A stretch of 64,000 nucleotides of DNA from Kingdonia uniflora (Eukaryota > Streptophyta > Magnoliopsida > Ranunculales > Circaeasteraceae): positions 2,417,001-2,481,000 of the forward strand of contig JACGCM010000655.1 of NCBI GenBank assembly GCA_014058105.1. The letters are read 5' to 3'. Below, one piece after another: positions 1 through 10,560 of this stretch (its first letter is position 1; each line of letters starts with the position of its first letter). The translations under genes and the position numbers were made by a program. The notes beneath the pieces are model-generated. The model did not search any database. It worked only from the letters and a program-made list of their open reading frames with translations, and was not told the origin of the DNA.

Positions 1-1455
1 TCAGTGGAGATCCGTGTCTTAAACTACGCGGTGTGTTTTGGCATCCACTATTGACTCTGACGTAGTTTGGGGCTCTACAGCGTCTGACGCGTATCCTTCT
101 CTTCCGGTGGCTACTGGCGCTACATAGTTGGGCTCTCATCCGTAATCAGCGTACGCAAGTTGCTCGCTTTCCGGGTTCATAGCTTCTGATAGCTTTAGCA
201 ACCTCGTCTTCTAAACTACTTTAAAGCCCTTCTTCTTTTCTGGTTTTCCGGCTTAGGCTCACCGTACGCAAGTCACTCGCCTATCTTAAAGAAAAGACTA
301 ACCCTTTTTAAAAGTGGGTAACCCACCGTACGCAAGTCCAACTACTTTTTTGTCCTCTCCGTACGCAAGTTCAACTATAGCGCTAGGCCAGGTGTCAGGC
401 TCTCTCTTTCGGCGTACGCAAGTTGATCTTTCTTTCTTCGTACGCAAGTTTGCTGCTCATCGGTTGCCGGCTTCAAGGTCCTCTCTCTATTTAGCTATGA
501 TTCTATTGGCGTCGGCGGCTTTGGCGTACGCAAGTTCAAAAAACTCCTCCCAAAACTACTTCTCGCTTCTAAACTACGCTTGAGTCGAGTCCCTAACTAC
601 CAAACGTGAGTATCAGTCTGAGCGCCCTATTTTCTTCGTACGCAAGTGACTTCCATTCTTTCTTGGTAGTCAGTAGTTTAGAGACAGGCTTGGTCCTCAA
701 CACACCCCTCTCCCTCAACTATAGTGCTAGTCTGGCTCGGCGTACGCAAGTCTTCTCTGCGCTCTGCTCTTGCTTACGGAATGGCTGAAACTCGAGCTCT
801 TTTAAAGTCCTCCCATCTCTCTTTCAGATGGCTCACCAGTGTGTTTTGGAGCGATTGTGGGTAGTTATAGACCTCTTTTTTGAACTTGCGTACGCTGATC
901 GGCAGCACACTGCTCGTTCTCACTTTTTGGATCATTCACCGTACGCAAGTTTCACCTATACCTACTAGAAAGCAAAACGCGCCGTAGTTAAGGATCCTAA
1001 ACTACAGTCTTTAAAAGGAGCAGTTTAGAAGGCGTTGAGCTATTTGCTAAGGTTTCGAGCGCTAAACTTTGGACCATTGGTCTTTTCCACCTTCTTTATC
1101 TTGGCATCCGCTTTTTTACTACACCCAACCCCTCTTTTAAGCACTCCAAACTACAACTACTGCTTGTAAACTACTAAAATCGTCTTCTAAACTGCTGCGG
1201 GCTTTGGATATAGAGTCGCTATCCTAAACTACGACGTGCTAAAGATGCTAGCGCGTATCGAAAAAGCATGGGTGGGACTATACTAAGACGAATAGCTAGG
1301 TCTAGAGTGGCGGGTGAATGTAGATAGACCTATGTCGTAGCACTTCCCAATGCAGCCTGCTCGTAATATTTCCGTAGTTTAGAAGACAGAGTAGCACCCA
1401 GCCCTACTGATGGGTGATTTGACGAGAGAGTCAAGAGGAAAGCCCGAGTCCTAAA
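1..1455. other. Dense repeat mosaic, no gene
   Basis: No credible gene is seen. This is one of the densest stretches for the CGTACGCAAGT word: about eleven copies lie in the first kilobase, near 150, 262, 330, 360, 413, 439, 525, 639, 740, 888 (reverse orientation) and 945. Between them lie many CTAAACTAC and GTAGTTTA words. Short open frames at 314-583 and 606-788 are made largely of these words and I treat them as chance frames. Confidence 0.7.
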
Positions 1456-1856
1456 GTGAGTGGCATTTGAGCCCTAGTTCCTCAGTTTCCCGAGCGCTAG
1501 TCCTAGAAAGTGAGTGGCATTTGAGCCCTAGTTCCTCAGTTTCCCGAGCGCTAGTCCTAGAAAGTGAGTGGCATTTGAGCCCCCCTAGTTCATCAGTTTC
1601 CCGAGCGCTAGTCTCTAGTAGTGAGCGGCATTTGAGTCCTAGTTCAGCAGTTTGAGAGCTAGTCTCTAGTAGTGAGTGGCATTTGAGTCCTAGTTCAGCA
1701 GTTTAAGCGCTAGTGGCATTTGAGCGCTAGTCTCTAGTAGGATGGGTTAGCGCTAGTTCATCAGTTTGAGCGCTAGTGGCATTTGAGTCCTATCCTAGTT
1801 CATCAGTTTGAGCGCTAGTCTCTAGTAGGGAGGGTTAGCGCTAGTTCATCAGTTTG
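1456..1856. repeat. 54-bp tandem array (about 7-8 diverged units)
   Basis: The unit begins GTGAGTGGCATTTGAG and continues through a CTAGTTC(C/A)TCAGTTT segment and a GAGCGCTAGT segment. Unit starts are at 1456, 1510, 1564, 1621 and 1672, giving spacings of 54, 54, 57 and 51. After 1690 the array decays into shorter partial units of the CTAGTTCATCAGTTTGAGCGCTAGT kind. The first units keep a multiple-of-three period, so one plus-strand frame carries an 18-residue Ser-rich repeat. I see no upstream coding context, so the frame looks accidental. Slippage or unequal recombination is the likely origin. Confidence 0.9.
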
Positions 1857-3557
1857 AAGAGAACCACAGCTGCTACGCTCTTAGGTTTCAACCTACCTCT
1901 GGCCCCTGACTTTCTGGCTATACCAAAAGAGACAAACCCACTTTGAAAGACTAATCGCGCACAGCACAATAGGTAGTTTTCGAGAGCACCTTTTTTTTGA
2001 CTTGCGTAGAGTTTAAAGGAGTGACATTCGCCTCTGTTCCGGCGAGGCCGTCTTCTTCAGTACATCTTGCATAAGCGATTGATCCACATCTCCACTCCAT
2101 CTATTCTAGGATCCTTCCACGCACAGACCTTCCCTAGAGCTTCCTTTAATAAAGCCACAGCTTCCTACCAAAAGAGTAGTTTACTTGCGTACGAGGATTC
2201 CCGCTTGCCTAAAACACACCCTAAGATGGGGTTTGTCGTAGTTTTAGACGGCAGACTAGGAGATCAGATCCCACGCCTGTGTTTTGGACCCCGAAACTAC
2301 GCGCCGGCAATTTGAGATCCTACTCAGGTTGACGAGCCAATGAGAGAAGACTCCTCCTGAATGGATTCTTAGGTAGGGCAGAGCCCGGTCAACAGCCCCC
2401 ACTCACTAGCGATTCTTGTCACTATTGCATACTATTGCGTACTATAGACTGTCCACCTCTAATGGCTCTTTAATCCCTCTGGTTGCGTTCGCCACTACAC
2501 CTCTTTTAAACTCTTAGCCTGTTTATTAATAGCTACACCGTACGCAAGTTCGGCTTTTGACTCTATGCCTAATGCGGCTACGACTCGCTATTCATAAGAC
2601 GCGCTACTTTTTAATAACACCTCTTTTCGTACGCAAGTTTCATCTTTCACTCCCACCGTACGCAAGTCCAGCTACTTTTTAACCGCTCCACCTTTTTTTG
2701 CTGCTTCTGATGGCCGTAATGTATATTTTAGGCAACTCGTAGTTTAGGATCCTACCTATTCTTTTGTAGCTTTATTTAACTCCTACAGTGGAAAAGTAGC
2801 TGTTAAGTAGCTGTTAAGTAGTTTGGACACCCTTTTTGGTTGTAGACTTACGTAGTTTAGGATCCTATTTTCCATCATCCACTATTTATAACTTGCGTAC
2901 GGCGTTCGCTCTCTAACTACTAAAGCCTCTGGCTTTTAACGTACGCAAGTCCCACCTCTTTTTAAAGGAGTTGTAGCCTAATGAGTTGGCAACTACAACT
3001 CCTTTTTGTTGCACACTCCGGTGGCCACCTCTAATGGCTCTAACGTTTAGGATCCTCCCTCTAACTACTAAACTCCTTTCCTTGTACGCAAGTTCATCCT
3101 TTTAAAGCCCACCTTTTTTATAACTACCTCCGGCTTCTAAACTACTTAAAACCCTAAACTACTACTCTTTTAAACTCTTTTCTGCGTACGCAAGTTCTAA
3201 ACTACATCCTTTTTAAACTCTGGCTTCCAAACTACTGTTTTGGACGACGTATTTTGGACCGACGGAAGCTTACCCTATCCCTATAAAGACGAACGCAACC
3301 CCTTAACTACGACATAGCGTGCCTATAGACAAAGCCCTATGGGGCATATAAAGACAAGGCCTCGCCAAAAAAAACACAACTAATAGTTAAAAAACCCAAC
3401 AAGGTCAACGTTCACTGCCACAAATTGCTAGAGAAGATGGCCCTACCCTAGTAGTAGACTTGAACCTAGCTAATAGACTTGAACCTACGTCAATGGTTGC
3501 GTGTGAGACAGCAGTGGTTATTGGCGAACATAGAGAGATCTAATGGGTTGCCTCAAG
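1857..3557. other. Repeat mosaic, no gene
   Basis: Nothing gene-like is supported. The stretch is built from CGTACGCAAGT, AGGATCCT, CTAAACTAC and CCGTAATGTATATTTTAGG words. It holds one clear hairpin element (2964-3005, listed separately). A stretch at 2829-2885 is nearly duplicated at 51.13-51.20 kb, but with different words at one position. Confidence 0.65.
2964..3005. repeat. Hairpin element, GTTGTAG type with loop B
   Basis: Perfect 13-bp arms (AAAGGAGTTGTAG at 2964-2976 and its reverse complement at 2993-3005) enclose a 16-nt loop reading CCTAATGAGTTGGCAA. The same loop with partial arms recurs at 8875-8907 and 30582-30605. A different loop, carrying the CCGTAATGTATATTTTAGG word, sits in the same arms at 8582-8624, 18472-18513 and 32811-32844. 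The T-run after the right arm is short, so I do not call it a terminator. Confidence 0.8.
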
Positions 3558-3629
3558 AGAAACCAAAGGGAAAGTGCGTCTGTCTTTGTCTCTAGAAACC
3601 AAAGGGAAAGTGCGTCTGTCTTTGTCTCT
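3558..3629. repeat. 36-bp tandem duplication
   Basis: Two adjacent copies start at 3558 and 3594. Each begins AGAAACCAAAGGGAAAGTGC and ends in TTTGTCTCT. The copies look identical, so the duplication is recent. Confidence 0.9.
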
Positions 3630-4039
3630 AGAGGAATAGGAGTTTTTCCAGCGTTTTTAAAAGAGGTAGCCTAAATACCTACTCCTCCGAGTCAAAAGCG
3701 TTGACCCCGTCACAAGTCATGTCTATAGCCACTCTAAAGGAATGTGAGTTTACGAGGGCGAAACTTGCGTACGGGGATAGTCGTTGTGATTCAGTGCTAT
3801 TCCAAGGATAAGGAAAGGATGTGTGTTAGCGACGGTCGAGTTATGTGGTGAGCTAGGCACAGAAAATGATAGCAGGAAGCCGGATCTATGACTTAAAAAG
3901 GGCTAGGAGTAGAACGTGTGAGTTAAAAGAAAAGAGCTAGGTGGTTGCTAAAGCTACCGGCGAAGCCTACTGCTCTATGAGCTAGGCGGTTTTTTGAATA
4001 GCGTATGCCGCTAAACTACTTTCTAATGCCTATTAGAGT

Positions 4040-4143
4040 CTCGCACAATGTCAGACTACTCAATCTCGCGCAATGTAAGGTAAGACTGCTCAATCTCGCG
4101 CAATGTCAGACTACCTCGCCCAATGTCAGACTACTCAATCTCG
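4040..4143. repeat. Short tandem array, 20-30 bp units
   Basis: Units built on TCGCGCAATGTCAGACTACT start at 4041, 4066, 4096 and 4116, with a partial unit at 4141. Spacing varies (25, 30, 20, 25) because words such as GTAAG are gained and CAAT is lost between units. Confidence 0.85.
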
Positions 4144-7100
4144 TACTAGATACTGAAAGACTAGTCTCGTTGCTAATGAACGGCTTGCTTCGCTACCGAA
4201 TGGGGTTACTTGTTTCCCGTCCTCTCATTGATGAAAGAGACCACGAAGCGCGTTCATAGACAAATTCATAGACAAAAGACGTGCGTGATTCTTAGTAAGA
4301 CCCAATAGCCATGAAAGAAAGCAAGCCCGGTCGACGACAAAGAGAACCAGAAAACGACCGGATGAGTGCAAAACTTGCGTACGAGGAAACTTGCGTGCGG
4401 AGAGTAGTTGTAGTTTAGAAGACGTGTTTTGTCCTAGAGAGATGGAATCCACTAGCCAGCCGCGGACCTTCACCTATAGCATACGTCCCAGTGGGAATGA
4501 AGCAATGAAGCGTCTTTTCCATCATCCTTTCTCACCCTTTATTGCTCGTTCATACATTCGTCGCTAATGGCTTTGGAAAACACCTTTGGCTACCTCTAAT
4601 CTGCTCTTTCATTGCGTCTTTTGTCTTTCATTCATCGGTTATGCATACGTAGTTTAGGGCCGTTCGGTCTTGCATGACCACGACAGAATATGCTACCACC
4701 TCTGGTGCCCCTAAAAAAACCACTCTCCAAAAGGCAGAAAGATGACTCCAGCCGGCGTATCACTACAGGGAGAAGATCAGGCGACTTGCGTACGAAGATC
4801 GGGGAGAAGATATCCGGCGACTTGCGTACGAAGATCAGGCTTAGAAGGAAAATAAGAGGCTCAATTCTTAGACTTCAGACGCGCAACCTCGAAGCGAACT
4901 CGCATTCATTCTATCTCCGGTGATCCTCTTTCCAAAAGCAAAGAACGAAGAAAAAGGGAAGGGGTGTGTTGCGGTGCGTTTGGTGACTTATAGCATTGGT
5001 TGTAAGGACCACCAAAAGGATTCGTCACGGTGTGCAAATGAAAATAGCAAGACGAGAATGAGGTACGTTGCTTTCGGAAACCTTTCTAAGAGCGTGGACT
5101 TCATCGGGTCTGATAGTGTCGATAGCAATGACCAGTACAGTACAGTAATGATCCGGGCGAGTACGTCGTTAGCGTAGCGCATGCACTACAGATCTTCACT
5201 CTCCTAACCTTCACTCTCCTCACTAGGAAGCTGAAGGGGGAGGCATTTCACTCAGAAGAGATGCGGCATTCTTATAGGAGAGCGAAGCGAAGGTAGACCA
5301 AGAATCAAAAGGGAGGTAGTTGTAGTTTAGAGGACGGATTTTGTCTTTGGCCGGCGACTTTTCTTCGATCCTAGACAATTGCATCATAGCCAAACCCACT
5401 ACCAAATCTTGAAATCACTGAACGCCGTACGCAAGTCTCCACTACGAAACCTCCAAAATACCAGTAGACTCCTTTTAAAGCCGCTTTTAGTCTTTTGGAG
5501 CAACATAGTGACTAGCACGTTTAGAGGAAGCCGTACGCAAGTTTCAAGTATTAAAGAGCATTAAGGAGTAGCCACTGAAGTAGGAGGGCTTTCTAAGCGC
5601 TTAGAAGCACGACTTGCGTACGTTAAAAGAAGAAGTTAAAGAATTGGAAAGATAGACGCTCAATGCGCTAAATCGGGGTTCTAAACTACTGCTGCACTTG
5701 CGTACGCACATCCCTTTTTTTTTTTCCACCCGGCCTTTCAGCCCAGTTTTTTAAGCGCTTAACGTCAAAACAAGATAGGTGGTCCTCAGGAACCATTCGG
5801 TGGTTTTTTGGGGGGCATTAGGCGCATGCCTCAACATTTAGGCCTAAGCCAAGTCCTCAGTGAATCACCGTACGCAAGTGTGAAGCTGTGTTAGTCCATA
5901 TTAAAGAAGAAGCATCGCTAATGCTTTTCGTTTCTTTGGGTAGTAGGGTGTTGTGGTCTGCCTAGGCAGCAAAGCGTGGTCCTTTCTTTTCTTCGTTCTG
6001 TTAGGGGTAGTTCCACGCGACTCAGGTCCAGACACTTAGCGTTAGCAACGTGGCCTAAAGCAAGAAATCAAAGGCTTTGATCCTAGCTAATAGCAAGTAC
6101 CAGTCCTCACCTTTAGCAAGAAGCGCTCCTAAAACAAAACAGCACAGAACGATGAGGGCGCCAGTGTGTTCAAGAAGCACTCCAGTTTACAAAACAGCAC
6201 AGAACGATGCTTTTCTTTTGAGGGCTTTAAAGACCGGACTTGCGTACGTTAAAAAAGAAAAGGCGCCCGGGACGCCTTCAGCAATATGGAAAAGACCTGC
6301 CCTGCCAACACACCCCTAGCGAATAGAGCCCAGAAGGAGAGTGGGCAAGATCCGGGGAATAGGTTTTCTTTCTTTACAGCTCTAGTGGTTACCGCCGGAG
6401 GAAACATCGACAGGAGGGCGGCGAGAATACAAGCCAGCCTATTTTTATCTAAACAAGTGGAAGTCTAGTTATGCTATAAGAGGTAGAGCCAACGCACCAC
6501 GGAGTCTCTTGCCACTATGTGTTCCGGTGAGTAGTCAAAGGATAACCAACGCTTCCCAGAACAGAGCCAACGCACATAACCGCTTTCTTCCTACGAATTC
6601 TAGTTGCGACACGAAAGAAAAGAGAAGAATGGTGATTACGCCGTACGCAAGTCCAAACTACAACTACTTAAAGCTGAATAACCCATTCCCCTTTTCTATA
6701 ATAGCATTTGGCACACGAAGGTATAACACCCAAGAAGCTAGCAGCATTCGAAAAGAACTTCAGGGAGTTCGAAGTTGACCTATAGACGATTTTCTATGCT
6801 TTAGACAGCCCAAGTTCTTTCATAGTGGGTTGGGGTCTGTCTCTTTGTTTGGAGCGCCTCTAAAAAAAATATTTTTTTTATGCATAACTGTGATCTAGCT
6901 TAGATGCTGTAGCTAACACAGTATCGCAATGGATGCCTTACAGAAGAGCTGTGGCTAATCATAGCTAGGATCCTTACCAGAGAATCCAGTCAAAAGCACG
7001 CCTCCAAACTACGCTACTTTTAAGCTTTGACTTAAAGGATACGGAATCCTTTCTCAACCTGCGCTCAATCTGCGCTCAAAAGAGCAAAGACTGATCATAC

Positions 7101-7226
7101 CCGAGTTTCACTAAACCTGACTGCCTCTATGCGCCTAAGTAAACAAGAGAAAGAAGAGTAGTTTAGAAGTCGCAGCAAGGCTAACGTTTTTCTTTCTTTT
7201 TGGTTCCCGTTAGATAGCAAGGGCTG
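4144..7226. other. Repeat mosaic with scattered ordinary sequence, no gene
   Basis: CGTACGCAAGT words are present near 4373, 4782, 4825, 5425, 5530, 5612, 5695, 5870, 6240 and 6644. A direct repeat with a shared GGCGACTTGCGTACGAAGAT segment lies at 4778-4835. A short A/T block (A8 and T8 about a central TATT) is at about 6866-6881. Open frames here are under 90 codons, contain the repeat words, and match nothing I recognise. Confidence 0.6.
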
Positions 7227-7362
7227 GCTAGTCTCCCAAGGTCTGGCTAGTCTCCAGTAATGCGTTGGGTAGGATCCTTGGCTTCTTACTAGTCTCGTTG
7301 GGTAGGATCCTTGGCTTCTAACTAGTCTCCAGTAATGCATTGGGTAGGATCCTTGGCTTCTT
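7227..7362. repeat. Tandem array carrying the GGATCC palindrome
   Basis: Three units start with CTAGTCTC at 7247, 7289 and 7322, and each holds TTGGGTAGGATCCTTGGCTT. The middle unit lacks a CAGTAATGC segment present in the others, so the period alternates between about 42 and 33 bp. Confidence 0.85.
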
Positions 7363-7701
7363 ATGATCTTCCGAGTTTCGCTAAACCTGTGACTGCGGAT
7401 ACAGCGTTCTTGTTCTTATGTACGTACGAGTGGAGTGGCTCTTTTTAAAGCTAGTTTACCTTCCATAGCGTCTCCGAGACCCGAAACCAATAGTCCGGGG
7501 TCCATAGTGTCTACGCTTTTTCGAACTCTTTTCCTTATAGCCACTTCGATTCCTTCAACTTGCGTACGGTGAGTTGCTTTGAAATGTGCTGAAGCCCTCT
7601 AAACTACTCTTTAACCGTATCTATGATAGATCTCCATTATGAATGTCTCCGTCCTTTTAGCAGTTCCCAACAGAGGTGCAGAGCTCTACCTTACCAAGAG
7701 A

Positions 7702-7743
7702 GTGGCCTAGTGTTAGGGGGCCGTGGCCTAGTGTTAGGGGGCT
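7702..7743. repeat. 21-bp direct duplication next to the trnD-like sequence
   Basis: Two copies of GTGGCCTAGTGTTAGGGGG plus two bases start at 7702 and 7723. The second copy runs directly into, and appears to overwrite, the 5' acceptor strand of the trnD-like sequence that follows. Confidence 0.85.
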
Positions 7744-7811
7744 GTAGTTCAATTCGTAAGAGCACCACCCTGTTAAGGCGTAAGCCGCGGGTTCGAGTCC
7801 CATGAGGCGAA
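7738..7811 (+). pseudogene. trnD-like tRNA pseudogene with a GUU anticodon
   Basis: The core matches plastid-type tRNA-Asp: TGTAGTTCAATT in the D arm, GAGCACC, CCTGT.AAGGCG around the anticodon loop, and GCGGGTTCGAGTCCC in the T arm. Length and spacing of all arms are normal. The third anticodon base has changed, so the loop reads CTGTTAA (GUU, Asn) instead of CTGTCAA (GUC, Asp). Pairing is damaged: the acceptor strand GGGGCTG against GAGGCGA makes only about three of seven pairs, the anticodon stem CCACC/GGCGT about three of five, and the T stem loses one pair. The 5' acceptor strand coincides with the end of a 21-bp tandem duplication. I read it as a decayed trnD. A heavily edited functional tRNA is possible but less likely. 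Confidence 0.75.
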
Positions 7812-8581
7812 GAAGTTGGAAAAGATAAAAAAGAGAAAGTCGAAGGAGCCGTAGGCAGAATAAGGTAGCTTTTTTTAGAAGCAAGTAGCCGGCTTAAAGA
7901 GGACTTGCGTACGTAGAAAAGAGCTTTTTAAAAGAGTCAAAGACGGAGGTCGGTCCTTAGGATAACCTACTGTTTTTTTAGCTAACCTAAGTCAAAAGCT
8001 TCGGGGAGAGTCGTTGTGGTGGCGCTTCTTTGCGTTTGACTCATAGCTATCGCAACTAACTCCACCTCTCTAATCTTTAGGCTTCCTTTATAGGCGATAG
8101 GGACTTATAGGCGAGTGGGTTTTCACGTACGCAAGTTAAGTGATGAAACCCGTCTAAACTACTTTGGCACTAACCTCTTTTACGCCCATAGATAATAGAA
8201 AAGAAACAGTTTCATCCAACCTATACTTGCTTCTTCTATAGACAAATTTTTTATTTAATACCTCCGTTAATCATAAAAGCACGAAAGAAAGACTTGGTAG
8301 TTGCCTAGTAGTTTAGGAACGCACTAGCACCATCGGTTTGTTTTTGGGGGTGGTAGTTTAGGATCCTAAACTACGTAATGTAGGGTGTCTAAACTACGCT
8401 AAAGCTACAAGAATAGGTAGGATCCTAAACTACGTGCTAGCGACGTTATAAATAAGTGGGTAAACTCATTGGCTTCAGCCATTAGAGAGCTATTTTTTAA
8501 CTATGTATATGGAAGGGGCTAGTAGTTTAACCGGACTTGCGTACTAAACTACAAAAAAGAGTAAACTTGCGTGCGAGGAAA

Positions 8582-8624
8582 GGAGTTGTACTTGCGTACG
8601 CCGTAATGTATATTTTAGGCAACT
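8582..8624. repeat. Hairpin-type element, loop A (CCGTAATGTATATTTTAGG)
   Basis: GGAGTTGTA is followed by CTTGCGTACG, then CCGTAATGTATATTTTAGG, then CAACTAC. The outer GTTGTA and the CAACTAC end can pair partly, as in the other members. Compare the loop-B form at 8875-8907: both share GGAGTTGTA on the left and GGCAACTAC on the right, with a different interior. Confidence 0.7.
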
Positions 8625-8874
8625 ACACGGACTTGCGTACGTTTAAAAGCGCTAACTTGCATACGGTGTAAAAAGCTAGCTTTAAAAGGAGTTGGTCCTT
8701 ATTGTGGGTTTATGAAATAATAAGGAAAAGAGGTGGGAGCTGGCTTTCGTAGTTTAGGATCCTCGGATTTGTCTATAGAAAAGCGTTTAAAGACGGAGGC
8801 TAAAAAAAACCGGACTTGCGTACGTTAAGTAGTTTAGAGACGGTGGAACCAATTAGAGGGAGTTTCAAAAGAGT

Positions 8875-8907
8875 AAAGGAGTTGTAGCCTAATGAGTTGG
8901 CAACTAC
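8875..8907. repeat. Hairpin-type element, loop B (CCTAATGAGTTGG)
   Basis: AAAGGAGTTGTAG, then CCTAATGAGTTGG, then CAACTAC. This is the same left half and loop as 2964-3005, but the right arm stops after CAACTAC. Confidence 0.75.
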
Positions 8908-9000
8908 CGTAGTTAAAAAAGAGTAAGAAACCCGGGTAAAGAAGAAGCTGATGGCCCATGAAGGAAAAAGGGAAAGGACATAGGACCACTAGACCAACCT

Positions 9001-9114
9001 AGCTTCTTTTCTAGACACACCAACCAAGCTTCTTTTCTAGACACACCAACCAAGCTTCTTTTCGAGACACCAACCCAGCTTCTTTTCGAGACACCAACCC
9101 AGCTTCTTTTCCAA
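9001..9114. repeat. Five-copy tandem array, 24-26 bp
   Basis: Units begin AGCTTCTTTT at 9001, 9027, 9053, 9077 and 9101. The first two carry CTAGACACACCAACCA and later ones the shorter CGAGACACCAACCC, so the two unit types form two blocks. The minus strand reads it as a KRSWVGVS-like repeat, with no sign of real coding outside the array. Confidence 0.9.
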
Positions 9115-10131
9115 TGCAAAGTAAAGAAGGTCTAAAAAAAAACACCACAAGATGAGCCAAGATATTCACCACCAAGCCTAGAAGTCAGCGATGCACACCT
9201 GAAGGGGTGTGTTGAAGGAGAAGGGCCAAGGACTCGACTGGAAAGGAGAGAGAACGGGTGCATACTTGGTCCTTATTGTGGATGATAAGAGGAGTAGGGC
9301 GCCTTCCATGTCCATTCAGGGTAGCGCTTAGTCAAGGATAGAGATAGGCGATTCCATTCACAGGGTAGCTTAGTCAAGGATAGAGATAGGCGATGATGAG
9401 ACCCGTAGTTGAAGCGAAGCTGTGGAATACACATAGGTGGACTACACAACTCGATTCAAGAGAGAAAGGAAGTGCAAGCAAGAAGGATCCTAGCCTACTG
9501 GTGGTTTTAAAAAGAGCATAGACCAAATCTATAGAGGAATGAGCTTCCAGAAAGCGTGGTCGAGCCTTTAGAAAGAAAATGCTTTGATTTCGAAGCAAGA
9601 AAGGAAAGGTTTTTTTGACCCGAGGTCTATTTTGAAAGCCTGGGGGTTATGAGTTTGAGCTAGAAGTGAAAGTAGTTTAGAAACCTCTTCACATAGTTTT
9701 AGACCTCACCGTACGCAAGTCGGCTTGGTGACTCTTTGCCTTGGCGACTTCTGCTTGAGTGTTCTCACTGAAGTCTGCTTTCTTTTCATTGCTATTGGAT
9801 ATAGCGATTTCTTTTTAAATAGCTAGTGCTTTATTCTTCTTCTTTCTCGTGGGTTTATAAAGTAGTTGTAGTTTAGAGGCCGTCTTTCTTTTAAAAGGAC
9901 GAAAGAGCAGTTGATGATGGAAAGTAGTTAGAGACGCATTCTTCTTCTTCTCTTACTACGTGGATTTAGAGACGAGAGCAGTTGTAGCCTGTAGGTAGCT
10001 TTAGAGACGCCTTCTAGGTCTTAAATCTCCTTACTACGTGGACGAAAGAGCAGTTGTAGCCTGTAGGTAGCTTTAGAGACGCCTTCTAGGTCTAGGTCTT
10101 TTTTGCGTGGATTTCGAGCCCTAAACTACGT
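9115..10131. other. Repeat mosaic with small local duplications, no gene
   Basis: Two partial copies of a CAGGGTAGC...TTAGTCAAGGATAGAGATAGG segment are at about 9318-9350 and 9361-9393. A longer near-duplicate containing GAGCAGTTGTAGCCTGTAGG lies at about 9972-10020 and 10030-10090. No gene is recognised. Confidence 0.6.
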
Positions 10132-10560
10132 GTGAGCTCCCCCGATTCTCTTCTTTGCGTGGATTTCCGAGACCTGGTGTTCAATCTTGCTCTAAACTAC
10201 TTTCACTCCAAACTACAAACTACTAAAGCCCTCCGATTCTCTTCTTCGCATGGATGCTATCTATTGCTTTCTTTTTCTTCTTTGCGTGGATTTCTATATA
10301 AGGAAAAGGCAAGCAAGATCTGTGGATTCCTTCAATATAACATTTCTGACCTAAAAAAAGGCTACACGTTCTCTAAGTTCTTTGGTTTCTCTGATGTCTC
10401 TTCTCTAAAGGTTAGGACCTTCCATAGGCGCATTACCACTTTGAAAGGCTTAGGTCCTAAATTCACTATTTATCTGGGAAAGAATAGCCGGGGTCGAAGA
10501 ACAGGCGGGTGGTCGGTATGCGCAAGTTGGAAAGGATGTTTCAGTGCGTTCTTTCCCTAG
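10132..10560 (+). CDS. Unrecognised 142-codon open frame, second half repeat-poor
   Basis: The frame opens at a GTG and has no obvious ribosome-site or promoter context. The first half (residues 1-60) is translated from repeat words such as LNYFHSKLQTTKA and is probably chance. The second half (about residues 62-135) is free of the common words and reads like protein: a basic, aromatic-rich stretch with KKGYTFSKFFGFSD followed by LKGLGPKFTIYLGKNSRGRR. I do not recognise a family. A short GYTF-type match to linear-plasmid DNA polymerases crossed my mind but is too weak to use. It could be a gene remnant fused to mosaic DNA, or noise. Confidence 0.2.
   Translation: MSSPDSLLCVDFRDLVFNLALNYFHSKLQTTKALRFSSSHGCYLLLSFSSLRGFLYKEKASKICGFLQYNISDLKKGYTFSKFFGFSDVSSLKVRTFHRRITTLKGLGPKFTIYLGKNSRGRRTGGWSVCASWKGCFSAFFP

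Larger units (their letters stand above)
7812..8998. other. Repeat mosaic, no gene
   Basis: The stretch is rich in repeat words in both orientations. At 8141-8180 a TGATGAAACCCGT context holds CTAAACTAC where the copies near 36.25 and 36.31 kb hold a different short word. Two hairpin elements with alternative loops (8582-8624 and 8875-8907) lie only about 300 bp apart. Confidence 0.65.

Noticed and set aside
1467..1655. Ser-rich 18-residue peptide repeat as a real protein
   Set aside because: It follows from a 54-bp non-coding array; no flanking coding sequence.
2964..3005. Rho-independent terminator reading of the hairpins
   Set aside because: Runs of T after the stems are short or absent, there is no upstream gene, and copies occur in both orientations.
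8999..9119. Minus-strand WVGVSKRS repeat protein
   Set aside because: Product of the five-copy tandem array only.
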